Source: Acanthacorydalis orientalis
Lineage: Eukaryota; Arthropoda; Insecta; Megaloptera; Corydalidae
Length of the DNA stretch: 64,000 nt
Direction of reading: 5' to 3'
Assembly (NCBI GenBank): GCA_034766995.1
Contig: CM068317.1
Location: forward strand, 18,737,654 to 18,801,653
The translations under genes and the position numbers were made by a program. Of this stretch, positions 1 to 11,911 are shown piece after piece. Positions within the stretch are counted from its first letter, which is position 1. Each line of letters opens with the position of its first letter. Under the pieces are notes generated by a model that saw nothing but the letters and a program-made list of their open reading frames with translations, did no database searches and was not told where the DNA came from.

Positions 1-1167
1 TTAAGTAAATTTCATAGCGCGTGTTTTATAACAAACGTGTTTTATTTAGATATGTTTTGTAGTAAAGAATGGTTACATAAGCAAGAAAAAAACATAATGA
101 CATTTGTAGTTTCGCCGATTTAATATTTCACGAATAATTTCCTTAAATCAAGTTTTTTTTTAATGCAAGTTAGATTAGAAACAACATATTGCCCATTGTG
201 AATGTTGCACTCATTGTTTTATAAATAATTGCTAATATTATGAAGTAGGAGGAAACAGACTTGGTTTACATCACGCGACTAATTATTGCTACGCCAGCTT
301 ATACGGCAGCTATTTGCAAATATGTTGCAAATAGTGTTTTAATTTGCTTTTTTGACTTGCGTAAAGTTCACTAAATTTTCGCGTGCATACAATGCTTGCG
401 TCATTCGTTCAAATTATATTATAAAAACGTTCATTTGACTCGAATTTAACATGCTCTTGTAAATTTTCTGCTACTTTGCACAACTCTCTTTTTTTAGTCA
501 TTTAAGGTTTTTGTTAAAAACAGCTGTTATTAATCGATTAAACCCGATGCATTCGAAGGTAATATGTGTTCAGGGGCAAGTGAATCATTCGAATAAGTTA
601 ATTATGTATGTATGTATATATATATATATATATATATCATTATTTTCCAAATTGCATTAGTATGTTCATTTACTATAACGATGACTTATCTTCAGCTATT
701 AAGTAGGTTTATGTACACTTTTTAATATAATAATTATGTATGTACGGAACATACAAGACGTACTGAAATCATTATTTATTTATAAATATGTCTGTTTTTA
801 ATAAAGTGAAAAACAAATGTAAGAATTATATGAAGGTTATTCGAAATTCATGTATTTGTTTTTTAATTTTTACAAAATGAGCATTATATGTATTTTATTT
901 TAGTTTGTTAACAAAAAGTTTAGGCACAATATTATAACCTGTAATGTAAGGTCACAATTAAGGTATTTGAAAGATAATAAAAATATTTCAATCCGCATTT
1001 ATTATAGATTCTAACAGAATAAAAAAATATTGTAAGAAAAATAAAATTTAATTATTTCTCATATTTGTTGTGATTAATGAGGAAGTTGTGTACGGAGTGT
1101 TGAGAAGTGCATTATTATAACATTTCTTAGATTATTTCATATTATTTATCTGCAAAATGTCTGATCA

Positions 1168-1170
<3 letters not shown>
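1..1170. other. AT-rich non-coding DNA
   Basis: No open frame with recognisable similarity and no clear terminal repeats. A (TA)n tract lies at about 605-637 and another at 1172-1204, directly against the next element. Confidence 0.6.
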
Positions 1171-1204
<34 letters not shown>

Positions 1205-1207
<3 letters not shown>

Positions 1208-2451
1208 TTGAGTCTTTTCATGTGTATCTTTTAATGCGGTGAAGTTATGCGGTGCATATTTCATGAAAATTATTAGGAGGTTGCATTGAAGACGCTGTTT
1301 CTTTGCGTTTTTTGAACATTTATTTCAATAACAAAATATGTGAATACATTAATCAAAGTATTTTCACTCGGAAGCTATGACTTTTTCCCACTTTTCTGGC
1401 CGAAGTTGAATTCCGCGACGAAAGAATGATCTGTTTTTTGAGCCAATCCATTCATCAATCCAATTTTCGACTTCTCCGTAATTATGGGAATGTGTATGTT
1501 TCAAAGCGTATTGTATCGATCAGACAGATGGTAATCACTTGGTGCCTGGTCTAGAGAATACGCTTGGTGCGGGAGAATCTCCCATTCGAACTCCATCAGT
1601 GTTTATTTCACGACTATAGCAACATGGGGCCAAGCATTGTCATAGAGAAGAATCACTATTCGGCGATTTGATGCAATTGATGGTCGTTTTTGCATCAAAT
1701 TATCATTAAAATGCTCCAATTGTTGCCGATAACGTTCGGCAATGATTGGATCCTTCGGTTTCAACAGCTCATAATACACGACACCCTCCATATTCTAACA
1801 AATAGAGTATTGCTTGACTGTGGATGTTTCTCTTTGGTGTCGACGTTGATTGGCGAGGGTAAACCCATGATTTCTTGGGTTTCGGGTTGTCGAAATAAGT
1901 CCATTTTTCATCGTCTGTCACGATATACCATCTTCTTCTTTTCATGCCATGCATGCAAAAAATCGCGATGTTTAAACGATTAGCAATGACATTTTAGGGT
2001 CAATTCATGTGGCAGCCATCTCCTCTTTTTCTGAATCTTTTTCATGGCTTGTGAACGTCATGAAATGGCTGATTTATCTAGTGATGAGAGTGATTAACAC
2101 CAGTTCGCAAATGGTACTGAACATTGTCAGATAGCGACGCTAATTCCGACGAAAAAATGTAAAATTAATTTTTACTTTTCATTAAAATGAAGTGAATAAA
2201 GCTTTAATATAAACTTATTTTAAGTTTCAATTTCTTTCAGACTTCCGAAGGACTTTTTTAGGAATTCTTATTTTCATGAACTTTCATAAACTTCTCTAGG
2301 CAATTTTGGATTTATTTTAACTCATTTCTGTGGTTCTATGCGGCTTTAAAAAATTGTGGAACGTATCCCAAATTTTTCTCTAATTTTTTGTGCGATTTTT
2401 TATATGCGGTTTTCTCTAGAACGTATCTACTACATAAAAAAGACTTCAGTG
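1205..2451. mobile_element. Candidate pogo/Tigger-like terminal-repeat element
   Basis: The left end reads CAGTTGAGTCTTTTCATG after a TA at 1203-1204. The right end, reverse-complemented, reads CACTGAAGTCTTTTTTATG and is followed by TA at 2452-2453. Both ends carry ATGCGG or ACCGCAT motifs just inside, as in insect pogo-like MITEs (family knowledge). No pogo transposase is visible. Between the ends lies a mauritiana-type mariner relic on the minus strand, so I infer a small MITE into which a mariner inserted. Alternatively the ends belong to the mariner itself, since 1,247 bp is a normal mariner length. Confidence 0.4.
1349..2130 (-). pseudogene. Mariner transposase relic, mauritiana (Mos1-like) type
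   Basis: Broken DD34D transposase, which would cut and paste the element at TA sites in the nucleus. Reading down the minus strand, the frames give a linker with WLPHEL, then VTDDEKW around the first catalytic Asp, a KKSW motif, GVVYYELLKP, and HDN changed to YDNAWPH at the second Asp. The end reads KWEKVIASE, a stop, then KYFD. At least two frameshifts and several stops separate these blocks. The third catalytic block is not readable. The N-terminal helix-turn-helix region is largely missing. A possible mariner terminus (TTAGGAGG) lies near 1274. The YYELLKP and KSW signatures point to the mauritiana lineage; I am fairly sure of that. Confidence 0.75.
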
Positions 2452-2588
2452 TATATACAAATATATAAATAGATAGCTAGAAAATTGTAAAAGTAGGTTT
2501 ACAACTTTGGTTGGTCACAATTCTGGTTTGGTGAGTTTGTGTTAGTTAGAATGTGATATTTGAAGAGAGCGGACGTAGGAATATTATT

Positions 2589-3640
2589 ATGGAAGCATAT
2601 TTTATTGGACAACGCGTGCTTACTGTAAAAACAATTTATGAAAATCAGTTTTTAATTTCGGTAACGATTAGAAAACTGCGTGAAATTTCGATCGGAATAA
2701 TGTGCTAAGTAAATCCATGATATTCCGATTAGTGAGGAATCAGAAAATAATTATTCAGTGGCAGATATATTAAAGTCTGACCGTGCTCGCACAAGTATAC
2801 TTAATGGAGAATATTGAGGCTGTGCATTAAAATATGACTTTAGCATTGAGAACCTCCATCAGACATGATACACAGGAATTACATTTTGTTCTTACGCCGT
2901 ATTGAGAATTTTGAAGAAAGACTTGCATTTTTCCCGAGTAAGATTTTGTTGAATTGATAACTTTAACCCAGATACCATGAAAATCGCCAAGAATACAGTA
3001 ATTCATTGTTGCAGCTCAATACAGATAACTTGAAATTTTGGGGATTATGTTTTTTGAAGCTCACTTTGACTTGAGTGGCTTCGTCTTCAAGTAAAATTTC
3101 AACTTGTGTAGTTCTAAAAATCCATAATTAGTCCATCAACTGTTCTTATATTTATTTATAGTAACAGTGTGGTGCTGTATTTGGTTTAGAGATATCATTG
3201 ATCTTATTTCTCTGAGAACACTACATGAAATACTGTTAATGTGAGTTTTGAACGCTATTATGAAATTATTGATAACTTCTTGACAAGAGAATTGGATGAA
3301 TTCAATTTAGAAAACATGTGATTTTAATAAAACACACTGTGTATACCACGATGGAAATTTCGAATTCCCTGTTTTCAGAATAATTAATCTTGAGATTAAA
3401 CAACATCGACTGGACTTCAGTCATCAGATTTAACAGCACCAGATTTTTGTGGGGTTGTTTTTTTTACACCACTGTTTTTCAAATTATATATCAATCTCAT
3501 ATGGAGTTTCTTTGGACAGAATATTAAAACCTTCTGAAGTACAGAATCGATTAAAAAATACATTAAATTGCATATAGTTACTTTTTCTATTTTCTATAAA
3601 TGGCGATATAAGAATATTTATCAATAACCCGTGATATTAA
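2589..3640 (+). pseudogene. Tc3-like (IS630-type) transposase relic
   Basis: Old, heavily frameshifted transposase of the Tc1/mariner superfamily, of the arthropod type often labelled Tc3-like, which ends in a DFFLWG block. In order: an N-terminal start near 2589 with VKTIYENQ, a region matching the linker helix with RTSIRRHTQELHFVLTPY, EAHFDLSGFV after the first catalytic region near 3060, LDEFNLENM near 3297, and SSDLTAPDF followed by a garbled LWG near 3420-3450. The blocks occur in the right order and spacing for a full-length protein of about 340 residues, but in different frames with many stops. No terminal repeats are evident. One of seven such relics in this window. Confidence 0.6.
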
Positions 3641-4433
3641 ATAAATAATGAAAGTTATAATACTTTTTAAAAATGAAAACAAGTCTATGTATAACTGTTG
3701 AAAATTAAGTATGGTTTTTTTAATTTAATTTAACAAACCTATCAATTGTACAGATTAGTACAAAAGGTTAATAATTTAAAAAAAATCATACCTGTTACCT
3801 AAAAAGAACACAAAATTAATTTACTTATAGTTCTTTTTAATATGAATTATAATTTTATCAACTATGTAGTTATTTTCTTATGTATTAATCAAATTTTCCA
3901 ATAAACCAATTAGCTTTTCCTATATCTACAGAGATTTAGTTACTAATTGAACACACGGCTTGTAATCAAAAATATATTTAATAGGTATAACAGCGTGAGC
4001 AATATAGATTCTACGTCCTTGAAACGAGATTATAGAATCAATATAAATGTGTGTATACACATATAATACAAGCTATGTGGTTATATCATATTTCATATTA
4101 TATGTATATCCGTACATGTTCTCTCCTTATTATTAAACATAGTGGATATAAATTACTCTGGTGTTTTCTATACAAAAAAGATAGAATTTTTCTAGAACAA
4201 AAAAAAACAGAATAATTATATTTCGTATGGAACAGTTTTATACTTAATGTGTAATGAAGATATTATCTAAAACAGGTAGTAAGTCCATTTAGTTGTTTGT
4301 AATTATTTTTATTTTGCACTCGTATATGGTCAGTATCAAACTTAACTCTTTTAAACACGCAATTGAATTTATTTTAGATTATACATAAGTTTTGTTTCTA
4401 AACATGTACACAATTATAAATAAGTAAATGCAA

Positions 4434-4435
<2 letters not shown>
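3641..4435. other. AT-rich non-coding DNA
   Basis: Nothing recognisable on either strand. Confidence 0.6.

Positions 4436-4494
<59 letters not shown>
4436..4494. repeat. (TA)n then (GA)n microsatellite
   Basis: About 28 bp of TA repeats running into about 30 bp of GA repeats, directly upstream of the truncated LINE. Confidence 0.95.
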
Positions 4495-4496
<2 letters not shown>

Positions 4497-4497
<1 letters not shown>

Positions 4498-5410
4498 AAG
4501 ATAAAATCGAGAAAGGTATAAGACAAGGAGAGGCAATTTCAACAAAATTATTTACTACAGCCTTAGAAGAAGTATTCAAATCGCTCGACTGGGAGGACAA
4601 AGGAATTGAAATAAAAGACGAAAGATTAAATTACCTCTGTTTTGCTGCTGATGTATTTCGGGAGATTTAGAAAAAAGGATAGAAGAATTAGATGATGTCA
4701 GTTAAAAAATTGGTCTAAACATGAACCATGCAAAAACAAAAGTGTTCAATGCGTTTGTCTACCCGAAGAAAATTTAAATAAAAGGAATTGAAATAGCAAA
4801 TGTTACGAAGTATGTCTATCTAGGCCAGCTTATCAACAAAGATGGATCATTCATTGAAAAGGTAAACAGGAGAATAAAAATGGAATGGAGTTCATTTGGA
4901 CAAAACGCCTCGATATTTAAATTAATCATCCCACTCTGTTTGAAGAAAAAAGTATTTGATCAATGTATATTATCAGTCTTTACCTAAGGCAGCGAAACAT
5001 GGGTGTTTAACCTCAAAATCATTCAGAGACTCTAAACAACACAGAGAAGTATGGAAAGATGCATGCTATGAATAACAAGAAGAGACAGGAAAAGAATAGA
5101 ATGGATACGAAAACAGACAGGTGTCACAGATAATAAAAAGAATAGAGTCTGAAATGGAAATAGGTGGAGCATGTTGCAAGAAGAGAAGATAACCGATGGA
5201 CTACAGAAATTATGAACTGGGAACCAACGGATATAAAAACACCAAGAAAGAGACCAATGAACCGGTTGGATAAGGAAATTAAAAATTTTATTGGAAATCG
5301 GTGGAGAAGAGAGGCATTCAATCACACAAAATGGAAAATCATGGAAGAGGCCTTTATCCAGGAATGAATTAGCAGAGGCTGATAATAATTATGAAGATGA
5401 TATATATATA
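4497..5410 (+). pseudogene. RTE-type LINE reverse transcriptase fragment, 5'-truncated
   Basis: The 3' third of a non-LTR retrotransposon polyprotein, broken by frameshifts and stops. It begins inside the reverse transcriptase domain with IEKGIRQGEAIS (normally QGD). It continues through EVFKSLDWEDKGIEI, a damaged catalytic box (CFAADVF for F-ADD), VYLGQLINKDGSF, FDQCIL and SETWVFN. It ends in the C-terminal region with VARREDNRWTTEIMNWEP and KRPMNRLDKEIKNF, then a TGATAATAATTATGAAGATGA tail running into (TA)n. The same blocks, better preserved, recur at 50360-51775. Truncation at the 5' end is usual for target-primed retrotransposition. RTE assignment rests on the QGD, RPMNRW and GAT-rich tail features and on recall of the family. 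Confidence 0.8.
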
Positions 5411-6352
5411 TATGGAGAGAGAAAGAAAGAGTAAGAGAGAAATGGTTTATTTAACCAATTAAAAATATTTAATTGTTTTCTGTAATATTTTGAAACATTC
5501 TGATAGAATTCAAATGACTATTGTAGAAGCTGGTAGGTTAATTGTAAAATAATAAAGTACGTGAATTTTAATAACTTTCAAACATAAATATTTCATCTTA
5601 GTACTAGGATGCTTATATTATGGGGTTATACGCAGAAAATATGGATGACGAATAACAAAGTTTCAGTTTAATCCTCAATATCGGTGGGGTCTGAAATTAT
5701 CATGATGAAATATAATATTCTTTTGATTAATCAAAACTGAACATTTTTTTGAATTACTTGGTTTATTTATCCCAATCTTTGATAATATCTATCTAATATT
5801 ATTGTTGCACTGATAAATATCATTTCATAAATGATCACTCTTTAGAATCTCAAGAAACAAACAGCAATATCTGTCGATGATACAAGCCAACCTTTGTTCT
5901 CATTTATGTCGTTTTAATAGGTAATCTCCGACTCTCTTTTTGCGTCACATTATCATATTAGATTCAATATTCATCTACAGTTACGAATCGACCCAAAAAA
6001 TAAATATTTATTCAATCATCTAAGCAAAGTATTTGATTCCGAGAATCAATCTATTACATTCTTTTTTACTTCTAAATACGTTACTCAAATATCGAACTTT
6101 GAAAATGTACCAACCGTTTTTAATATAATGAAATTCCATCGAATTATCGCTATTCAATCGATTTAATCGTTTTTCAAGTACGTGTTTTCAACAAATTTCG
6201 AATAATTTCATCACTAAAATAGTCAGATAGTGGTTGATCATATAAACAAAAACTGACCTATTTGAACTTTTCAAGCCAACAATTTCTCTATAAACTTCAC
6301 AAGTCTTTTTCTTAGCTGTTGAAGCATTTTATTTTTCCGAAACCGAATAACA
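5411..6352. other. AT-rich non-coding DNA
   Basis: A short purine-rich stretch near 5413-5433 follows the LINE tail. Nothing else is recognisable. Confidence 0.55.
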
Positions 6353-6354
6353 TA

Positions 6355-7286
6355 CGAGGTCAGACAATTAAGTAATGCGACAAAATTCAAAAATCGAGTA
6401 TATTTAAAAATTAAGGTACATCGCTGCGATCCCCTTCAAAGTAGTCCCCTCCCGCATCTATACACTTATTCCAGCGAGTTTTCCAGTTTTCGTAACAATT
6501 CTGGAACACTTCTTGTGGGACCTCTCCGAGTACCCTCGTCACAGATTCTTGGATATCTTCAACGGAGTCAAAATGTCGACCTTTGACGAATTTTTTCATA
6601 TGGGGGAATAGGAAAAAGTCGCAGGGTGACATGTCCGGTGAATAGGGCGGTTGTGGTAACGTTGCGATGCCTTTAGACGCCAAAAACTGAGAGACACTGA
6701 ACGCACTGTGACAGGGAGCATTGTCGTGATGCAGAACCCAAGTCTTCGCGATCTCTGGACGCACTCTGAGCACCCTTTTTCGTAATTTTTCGAGCACATT
6801 GCGGTAGAATACTTGATTTACGGTTTGTCCAGGTGGTACGAACTCTTTGTGAACCACCCCTTTGCTGTCGAAGAAGCAAATCAACATGGTTTTCACTTTG
6901 GACTTGCTCATTCTCGCCTTCTTTGGCCTTGGTGCTCCAGGGGACAGCCACTGTTGGCTTTGTCGTTTAGTTTCGGGGTCATATTGGAAGAACCAACTTT
7001 CATCACCAGTAATAATTCGATCGAGAAGAGTAGGATCACTTTCAACCTGCTCGAGACAATCTTCACCTGCTCGAGACAAATTTCTCTGTTCCATTTTCGT
7101 GACATGCACTACTCGCGCGTTGTTACAAAACACTAAACAGCTGGCGAAGAAATGATCGTACGAGGGTGGTCAAGGTCTCAATCGAGAGAGTAGGGATCTG
7201 CTATTACGGTGGCGGAGTTACAGGTTCGCAGTTTTACCACAGGCCGAGAAAAAAAATCGGTCGCATTACTTAATTGTCTGACCTCG
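6355..7286 (-). mobile_element. Mariner A copy 1, internally deleted (932 bp)
   Basis: A complete pair of ends: CGAGGTCAGACAATTAAGTA at the left and its perfect inverse at the right. TA target duplications lie at 6353-6354 and 7287-7288. Full-length mariners are about 1.3 kb; this one lacks roughly 400 bp that encoded the N-terminal DNA-binding domain. It is nearly identical to the inverted copy at 56772-57687, including the 5' leader. The clean ends and low divergence suggest recent movement, probably with transposase from an autonomous relative. Confidence 0.95.
6411..7094 (-). CDS. Mariner A transposase, catalytic domain only (227 aa)
   Basis: Longest uninterrupted frame in the window. 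The first ATG is at 7094; a longer frame reaches 7133 but begins with GTG, which I reject for a eukaryote. The protein opens MEQRNLSRAG and passes directly into CLEQVESDPTLLD, so the two N-terminal helix-turn-helix motifs (about 120 residues) are gone. The catalytic triad is intact: ITGDESW, HHDNAPCH, and YSPDMSPCDFF, with 34 residues between the second and third Asp. The C-terminus ends WNKCIDAGGDYFEGD, so the 3' half is full length. The deletion junction holds the direct repeat TTGTCTCGAGCAGGT twice, 20 bp apart. Family proteins are about 345 residues. It might fold as a nuclease but should not recognise its ends. Confidence 0.85.
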   Translation of the reverse strand: MEQRNLSRAGEDCLEQVESDPTLLDRIITGDESWFFQYDPETKRQSQQWLSPGAPRPKKARMSKSKVKTMLICFFDSKGVVHKEFVPPGQTVNQVFYRNVLEKLRKRVLRVRPEIAKTWVLHHDNAPCHSAFSVSQFLASKGIATLPQPPYSPDMSPCDFFLFPHMKKFVKGRHFDSVEDIQESVTRVLGEVPQEVFQNCYENWKTRWNKCIDAGGDYFEGDRSDVP

Positions 7287-9458
7287 TATATTGAAAATCC
7301 CAACTGTCCTCGCTTATTTTCAATAATTACTAGTTCAATAAAAACACATTTAAAACAAATCCAATGTTCGTTCACTACAGCAATGACAAGAAACATTCAC
7401 TTCATAACTTTTCCAACGATGTGTAAAACTTTAAATATCATTTAAGAGATTTCACACAGTAAACTGAAACTGTTTTCACGTCTTATTACTAACTATATTT
7501 GATCAATTTTTCATGTCTAGTAATCATTTCATCTAATCTTTATTCAGTCGCTTAAATAAAGAATTGTAGGATGACACCCAGTTCAGTAAACTATTTTCAA
7601 TCAATAAATTCGGTACTCAAAAATCGTATTTTATTTTAGTAGAATATTAAATGTATCCATATTCTTGGAAATCTTCTCAATCGATATTTAAATTTAAGTC
7701 TCCATTAAATTGAATAGTGAAACATTTGATCTTTTCTAAAATTTGAATAATATGGCCAAAAATACAAATTGTTAGTGCTCTTTTATTGGAGTGAATTACT
7801 AATCCAATAAGGGCGCACTGAATACAAATCAACTTATACTTAAATAATAAATGATGATATAACTTTTGATTAACGTACAACACATGAATTTACAACAATA
7901 TTGCTGAGACTAGGCAACTATAACGCCAACCTTTGGAAGTAGGACACGGTTATTATAATCACCATGTTAAAGAATGTAAAACTAATTGAATAAGAGTGTA
8001 ACAAAAAGCAAATGACGCCTATGTATTTTTATTTTTTAAGAATAACAATACTTATAGTTTTTATAATACATCACTATAAAAATGTACAATATTTCGCTAT
8101 AAAAAATATAAACATATATGCCTGTAATAGTTAAATATATAAATTTACTTACAAACATTATGGCTCATAAAATCAATAAACTTATCAATGATTAACGGAT
8201 AATTTACAATTTTGATCCATTCTCAAGTATCTTTTGTGGTAAACTCTAAATTTATCTCAAATTACATGTGGATGGCTTAAGAGCAGAAACTAGTGCTGGC
8301 TATCAAAGACTCTAGCAATTCACCTAAACGAGGACAGTAAATATTTCAAAACATTTGACTAGAACAGTATTGTAATTCAAGCAATGATATCAGTTTTAAA
8401 ATATGTTTATAAAGAAAATAAAACTTGTAAAAGGATACAAACATATTTATAAAATACTTGATTGGCTGACGTAAATAAATTTATTTATAAATGTTTATAA
8501 ATAAATTTTATCATATGTAACGCGTTTAATCATATAATATAATCTATTCAATAATAAAATTTCAATGATTCGACATGAATTTTATAATTTATTCCCTATT
8601 CCCTAAAAAATATGAAAATATTTACAAAGAGTTTGTTAAAAAACATTCTTTTTTGTAAATAATTTCATTAAACGCGATTTACTTGTATCAATTAAAAATG
8701 TACAATTAAAAATGTACAACCATTTATAATAAACATTCAACAAGCTAATGTTTATTTCATTATGAGTATTTTTTAATGACAACTAGTTTAATAATATAAA
8801 TGTAATATTAATTATATATTAGATTAAACGATTAGCAGACTACAATAATATTTTATAGCAAATGTTGATAATAGTGACCTTTATTTTAATACATAAACAT
8901 ATTCTTTTTTTCGGTTGTTATTCAAAAGATTTTACAATACGATAAAATACACTTTTTGTTATTCCATTATATTTTTTTAATTTTAAAATGTAGAGGAATA
9001 TGTTAAAAAATATTAATATTAATTTAAATTCACTGTATTTAAAACATATGAAGAGAATTTATACATACATACAAGTATACTCTATTATAGTAAACACAGT
9101 TATAATGATTTCACGACTATAGCGAACAAATGTTCATATGAATTTTGATCATGGATACTGCTATGCTATAATTATTTTCAATTATAATCAATTTGAATAT
9201 TCACTTTATAACGAGTTCATCTCACAGGTACGACCATATACCGAGACATTTTGGTCCTCTTTAAGAATTTAATTATTTACCTTGTTGTTGAGTGAGATAA
9301 GGTGACTACAACTACATTTTTAGTACAGGTAAAAGATAACGCAGTCTTGCACATTTCAGCATATAATATTGTCTATATGTCTACCTATATTATTATTTTA
9401 ATTAAAACCTTGTGTTTGTGATTCAAATGTGTTTACATATTAACTAAAGTGTTAAATA

Positions 9459-9504
<46 letters not shown>

Positions 9505-9732
9505 TGTTTTCATATATGTATTGTTTTAATTTTATATTTAATCCTTATTTACATATTCATATTACTTTCTAGCATAGCTTAGTATCATATTATTGAGATT
9601 TATACAGAATAATATATCCATATCTCAGTGAAAACTACCTCTCAGAAATATTACGAATAAGTGATATAATGTAGAAATATAATCGGTTCTCAATGCTTGT
9701 TATAGTCGAGTTGGACTCTATACAGCATAAGG
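7287..9732. other. AT-rich non-coding DNA
   Basis: About 2.4 kb without a recognisable gene or element on either strand. A (TA)n tract lies at about 9463-9500. Small open frames at 7209-7445 and 7677-7883 show no recognisable motif. Confidence 0.5.
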
Positions 9733-10126
9733 TTTAGATAAAAGCAACATGGACTACTGCCCGGGCGGTAAATATTGTTGGACGGCAAATTTTGATAAGC
9801 TGGAAATTTTATTTTCAATCATAATTTTCGATTTTCAGGTAGCTCAAATGTAAAATGAAAAATTAAATCTAAAAATTTTTGTAGTTTAAATTTAGTTTTT
9901 GAAATTTATGTAACAGAATTTCATAATTTACATTTTCTAAATAAATTAAATGGATGGAAAATTTTACAGATTTTTTGGTGATCATTAAATTTTTTTCTGT
10001 TGAAATGTTCTCAAAATTACTAATAATCGAGGATTTCTTTTAATTCATTTGGACAAAATTTGGAGGGAGGAAGGGACGGCATTTAATTAGTGGCCCAGGG
10101 GCGAAACCTAGTGTAAATCCGGCTCT

Positions 10127-10127
<1 letters not shown>
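9733..10127 (-). mobile_element. hAT-like MITE, copy 1
   Basis: About 395 bp with no coding capacity, homologous over its whole length to 58726-59132 in the opposite orientation. The right end, reverse-complemented, starts CAGAGCCGGATTTACACTAG; CAG(A/G)G starts are typical of hAT ends. The left end is more worn (GGTTTAGATAAAAG then ACTGCCCGGGCGG). GCCC-rich blocks lie just inside both ends and stand out from the AT-rich surroundings. I could not define an 8-bp target duplication. hAT assignment is by end sequence only. Confidence 0.6.

Positions 10128-10180
<53 letters not shown>
10128..10180. repeat. (TA)n microsatellite
   Basis: Uninterrupted TA repeats abutting the hAT-like MITE end. Confidence 0.95.
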
Positions 10181-10181
<1 letters not shown>

Positions 10182-10851
10182 ATTGTTAATTACTTAAAGT
10201 ATATATTCGTAAATGAAGTAATAAATTGAAACTAGTTAAAATTCTAATACATATTATTTTTAAATATAAATAAAAGTTAGTTTTTTTTATATTAAATAAT
10301 TATAATTGCAATCAGATGTGAAACATTGATGGCCTTAGATATCGATGCGCCCTAAAACCCCAAATAATCAATCAATCACAACTGGGCACGCTGTGGAATG
10401 AACCTTGACAAACATAACCGAATTCAAGAAACATCACGAAGTGTCAACTGAATTACAACACAATTTACATTTAATTATTTAGAAAGTTGTTGTAAATCCT
10501 TATAAATCATATAAGAATTTCCATGTAAGATATATTGAATTTAAATTACGTTCATAGTACTTAAGATTAACAGTAAAATAGAATTATTGTAATATATAAA
10601 ATAAAGATTTTATCATTTAATACTTCCACTTTTTTAGAACTTATTTTTTTAAAAAAATAGGTGTTCATTTCATAGCGAGTGTATTTTTAATACATTCATA
10701 TATACAAAATACTGAATTTGTAGACTTAATTAAGAACAAACTGTATTTTTTCCAAGAATGATCAAAATAATTACCATTAAATTTCATTTTATCTTTCTTT
10801 AATTAATTTCGATTTACATTTCTTCAACCAGATTTCAAATTCAGATTTGTC

Positions 10852-10856
<5 letters not shown>
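10181..10856. other. AT-rich non-coding DNA
   Basis: Nothing recognisable. A slightly less AT-rich patch at 10320-10450 has no readable similarity. Confidence 0.55.
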
Positions 10857-10897
<41 letters not shown>

Positions 10898-10910
10898 ATG
10901 TGTGTGAGTG
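10857..10910. repeat. (TA)n then (TG)n microsatellite
   Basis: TA repeats turning into TG repeats, directly against mariner C copy 1. Confidence 0.95.
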
Positions 10911-11784
10911 TGTGGGTCGTTTGATAAGTACGGCAAAAAAGCAAGTTAAACACCGTTTTTTATAAAAATCGTTTTTATTTCTCAACATAGTCTCCATTGA
11001 GGGCTTTAGACCTAGTCCAGTAAATCTGCAAAATACGCATTAACGGCTGCGATGACATTCTCATTCGATGAGATCTCTTCCCACCGAGCCAAATTTTCAA
11101 GTTTGGTGTATGTATAAGGTGGATGAAATATAAATTTAAAACTTGTGCCATTTTCCCATTGCGACGGTCGATTTGTGGAACGGCGCGTTGTTCTGGTGAA
11201 AGAGTACTTTTTTGTGTCCCAATCTTGGCCGTTTTTTATTCAGCTCTTCTTTTAAACGGTCCAATAATGTTTCATAATATACTGTTGTTATCGTTTATCC
11301 CTTCGTTAAGTGATCAATCAGAATCATTCCTTGAGAATCACAAAAAAAAAAAAAAAACAGTGACCATCATCTTCCCAGTCGACAAAACGATGGATTTTTT
11401 CAACGATATCCATCGTGGTAACCTCAATTGGGCGTCCAGAGCACGCTTCATCTTCAGTGCATATTCGGTAACGTTTAAACTCATTTATCCAGACATAAAC
11501 AGTCTTTAACGTAGGTGTAGAGCCTCATGAACTTCATTGAACTCCGGTTTGATCTAGACGGCCCTCCACTCTCAAATAAAAATGTTTTATCTCTGCACGG
11601 AACTCGTTTTTTCCATTTTTTCGTCAATTGCTACAATGCTCGCTTTAAACATCTTTAGAAAATGAACAATGTGTGAAATGTCGCCTATACTAGTTTGAGA
11701 AGTGACACTTGGTAGCCGTGACGTTACTAAATAAATAGTAGTTCCACATCAAATAAATTTACCAAACTTATGAAACGACCCTCG
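10911..11784 (-). mobile_element. Mariner C copy 1, internally deleted relic
   Basis: Ends of the GGGTCGTTTGATAAG type face each other: left GGGTCGTTTGATAAGTACGG, right (inverted) CGAGGGTCGTTTCATAAG. TA flanks the right end at 11785-11786; the left TA has decayed to TG. The minus strand encodes a broken transposase: a start MFKASIVAIDEKMEK near 11655, an N-terminal region with ASNEVHEAL-like and VYVWINEFKRY-like pieces and RPIEVT, then a jump past the first catalytic Asp to KMMVTVFF. Later blocks match the second and third catalytic regions of copy 2 but are frameshifted. A long poly(T) run at 11341-11357 adds to the damage. A plus-strand open frame at 11123-11509 is only its antisense shadow. 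Confidence 0.8.
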
Positions 11785-11911
11785 TATCACAAATGTTTGG
11801 AAACAAAATAGGGAAAATGATTTAGGGGTATATTTTAGGGGATTCCAGAACATTTGCAATAATTCCTCATCTTTCATTGAAATAATTATAATGTATTTTG
11901 TGTTAATTTTA

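Noticed and set aside
1690..1983. 97-codon plus-strand open frame
   Set aside because: Antisense of the Mos1-like transposase relic.
6813..7155. Plus-strand open frames of 97-107 codons
   Set aside because: Antisense shadows of the mariner A transposase. The same antisense frame appears at 56903-57229 over the second copy.
11123..11509. 128-codon plus-strand open frame
   Set aside because: Antisense of mariner C copy 1; it translates the reverse of the catalytic blocks and a poly(A) run.
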